Positions 60,018 through 60,355 of a stretch of DNA of 60,355 bases are shown here, one piece after another; positions within the stretch are counted from its first letter, which is position 1; each line of letters begins with the position of its first letter. The DNA is taken from positions 1 to 60,355 of the forward strand of contig JAAYKU010000182.1 of the NCBI GenBank assembly GCA_012522275.1, written 5' to 3'. The notes under the pieces are model-generated. The model searched no databases, had not been told where the DNA came from, and saw nothing but the letters and a program-made list of their open reading frames with translations. The translations under genes and the position numbers were made by a program. Origin of the DNA: Smithella sp. Its GTDB lineage: Bacteria; Desulfobacterota; Syntrophia; Syntrophales; Smithellaceae.

Positions 60018-60355
60018 ATGGATGAAATTGACAAAAAACAGATGATCGGCCGGATGAAAGAAAGAGGCCTCAAGCTCACGCCGCAGCGTCTTGCTGTTGT
60101 TGATGCTCTTGTAGATAATTATCGCGAGCATCCGGGGGCGACGTTGATATACAGCGAGGCACGTAAAAAAGCTCCACATATAAGCCTCTCGACGGTTTAT
60201 GCTACACTGAAGGAATTTTCCGAAAACGGCCTGATCAGACAGTTGGAATTCGATCGCATGGAAAACCGCTATGATATTGATCTTTCCGACCATGTAAATC
60301 TCATCTGCTACCGCTGCGGAAAGATTGTGGACTATTATATGCCGGACTCAATAAA
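60018..60355 (+). CDS. Fur-family transcriptional regulator, PerR-like (cut by window edge)
   Basis: The first 112 codons are present; the C-terminal part lies beyond the window. MKERGLKLTPQRLAVVDALVDN and ISLSTVYATLKEFSENGLIRQLEF form the winged-helix DNA-binding domain, and YDIDLSDHVNLICYRCGKIVDY begins the dimerisation domain with the C-x2-C zinc half-site and the Asp-His of the regulatory metal site. The SDHVNLIC pattern is closer to PerR than to Fur or Zur. ATG 60018 has no normal ribosome binding site because an inverted repeat fills that space. Confidence 0.9.
   Translation, partial: MDEIDKKQMIGRMKERGLKLTPQRLAVVDALVDNYREHPGATLIYSEARKKAPHISLSTVYATLKEFSENGLIRQLEFDRMENRYDIDLSDHVNLICYRCGKIVDYYMPDSI

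Overview
The window reads as a chromosomal segment of a Gram-negative anaerobe, most like a deltaproteobacterium (Desulfobacterota, Syntrophales-like). The signs are a complete LPS block (kdsA, kdsC, lptC, lptA, lptB) joined to rpoN, hpf, ptsN, hprK and rapZ, a class-I hybrid cluster protein, a NuoE/NuoF-type flavin oxidoreductase operon, an OFA-family carboxylate transporter and TonB-dependent metal uptake. This placement is inferred from gene content. No rRNA, CRISPR array, insertion sequence or prophage was seen.

Layout. 0-1.7 kb: an AT-rich J-domain gene, a non-coding stretch with interleaved inverted repeats, and tRNA-Leu(UAA). 1.9-10.8 kb: amidohydrolase (SAH/MTA deaminase type), MuiA-like protein, class I adenylate cyclase and the helicase HrpA. 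11-17.4 kb: a leftward seven-gene unit, coaBC - type-4 UDG - NfeD - slipin - small membrane protein - HAD phosphatase - aminotransferase. 17.5-18.8 kb: a membrane-anchored M23 peptidase. 18.9-30 kb: the leftward xerD - TPR - kdsA - kdsC - SMR - lptCAB - rpoN - hpf - ptsN - hprK - rapZ block, with a promoter before hpf and a hairpin after it. 30-38 kb: rpiB, tag, hcp with a divergent Crp/Fnr regulator, methyltransferase plus Nudix fusion, and cheW with a receptor. 38-44.7 kb: a rightward operon DRTGG - ATPase - DRTGG - PHP - ATPase - nuoE - ferredoxin - NuoF/NfnB fusion, closed by a strong terminator. 44.9-50.4 kb: a leftward tonB - TonB receptor - metal ABC transporter operon. 50.8-53.7 kb: a radical SAM gene and, divergently, an OFA transporter. 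53.7-58.6 kb: a leftward three-gene operon described below. 59.2 kb to the end: a UPF0316 protein and a Fur/PerR-type regulator cut by the window edge.

The strongest candidate for an undescribed system is 53.7-58.6 kb. It encodes a PTS EIIA domain fused to an opine (octopine/nopaline-type) dehydrogenase, a protein resembling GlmS joined to GlmE (B12-dependent glutamate mutase), and a short asparagine-synthase-like amide ligase without the catalytic N-terminal cysteine. The genes are translationally coupled, preceded by a strong ribosome binding site and closed by a bidirectional terminator. The order suggests carbon-skeleton rearrangement of an amino acid, reductive condensation with a keto acid, and ATP-dependent amide or lactam formation, with a PTS phosphorylation input. 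PtsN, a divergent HprK and RapZ lie in the same window. The second candidate is the NuoF/NfnB fusion operon. It has the accessory genes usually found with bifurcating Fe-hydrogenases but no hydrogenase, which fits a Sporomusa-type (Stn) electron-bifurcating transhydrogenase.
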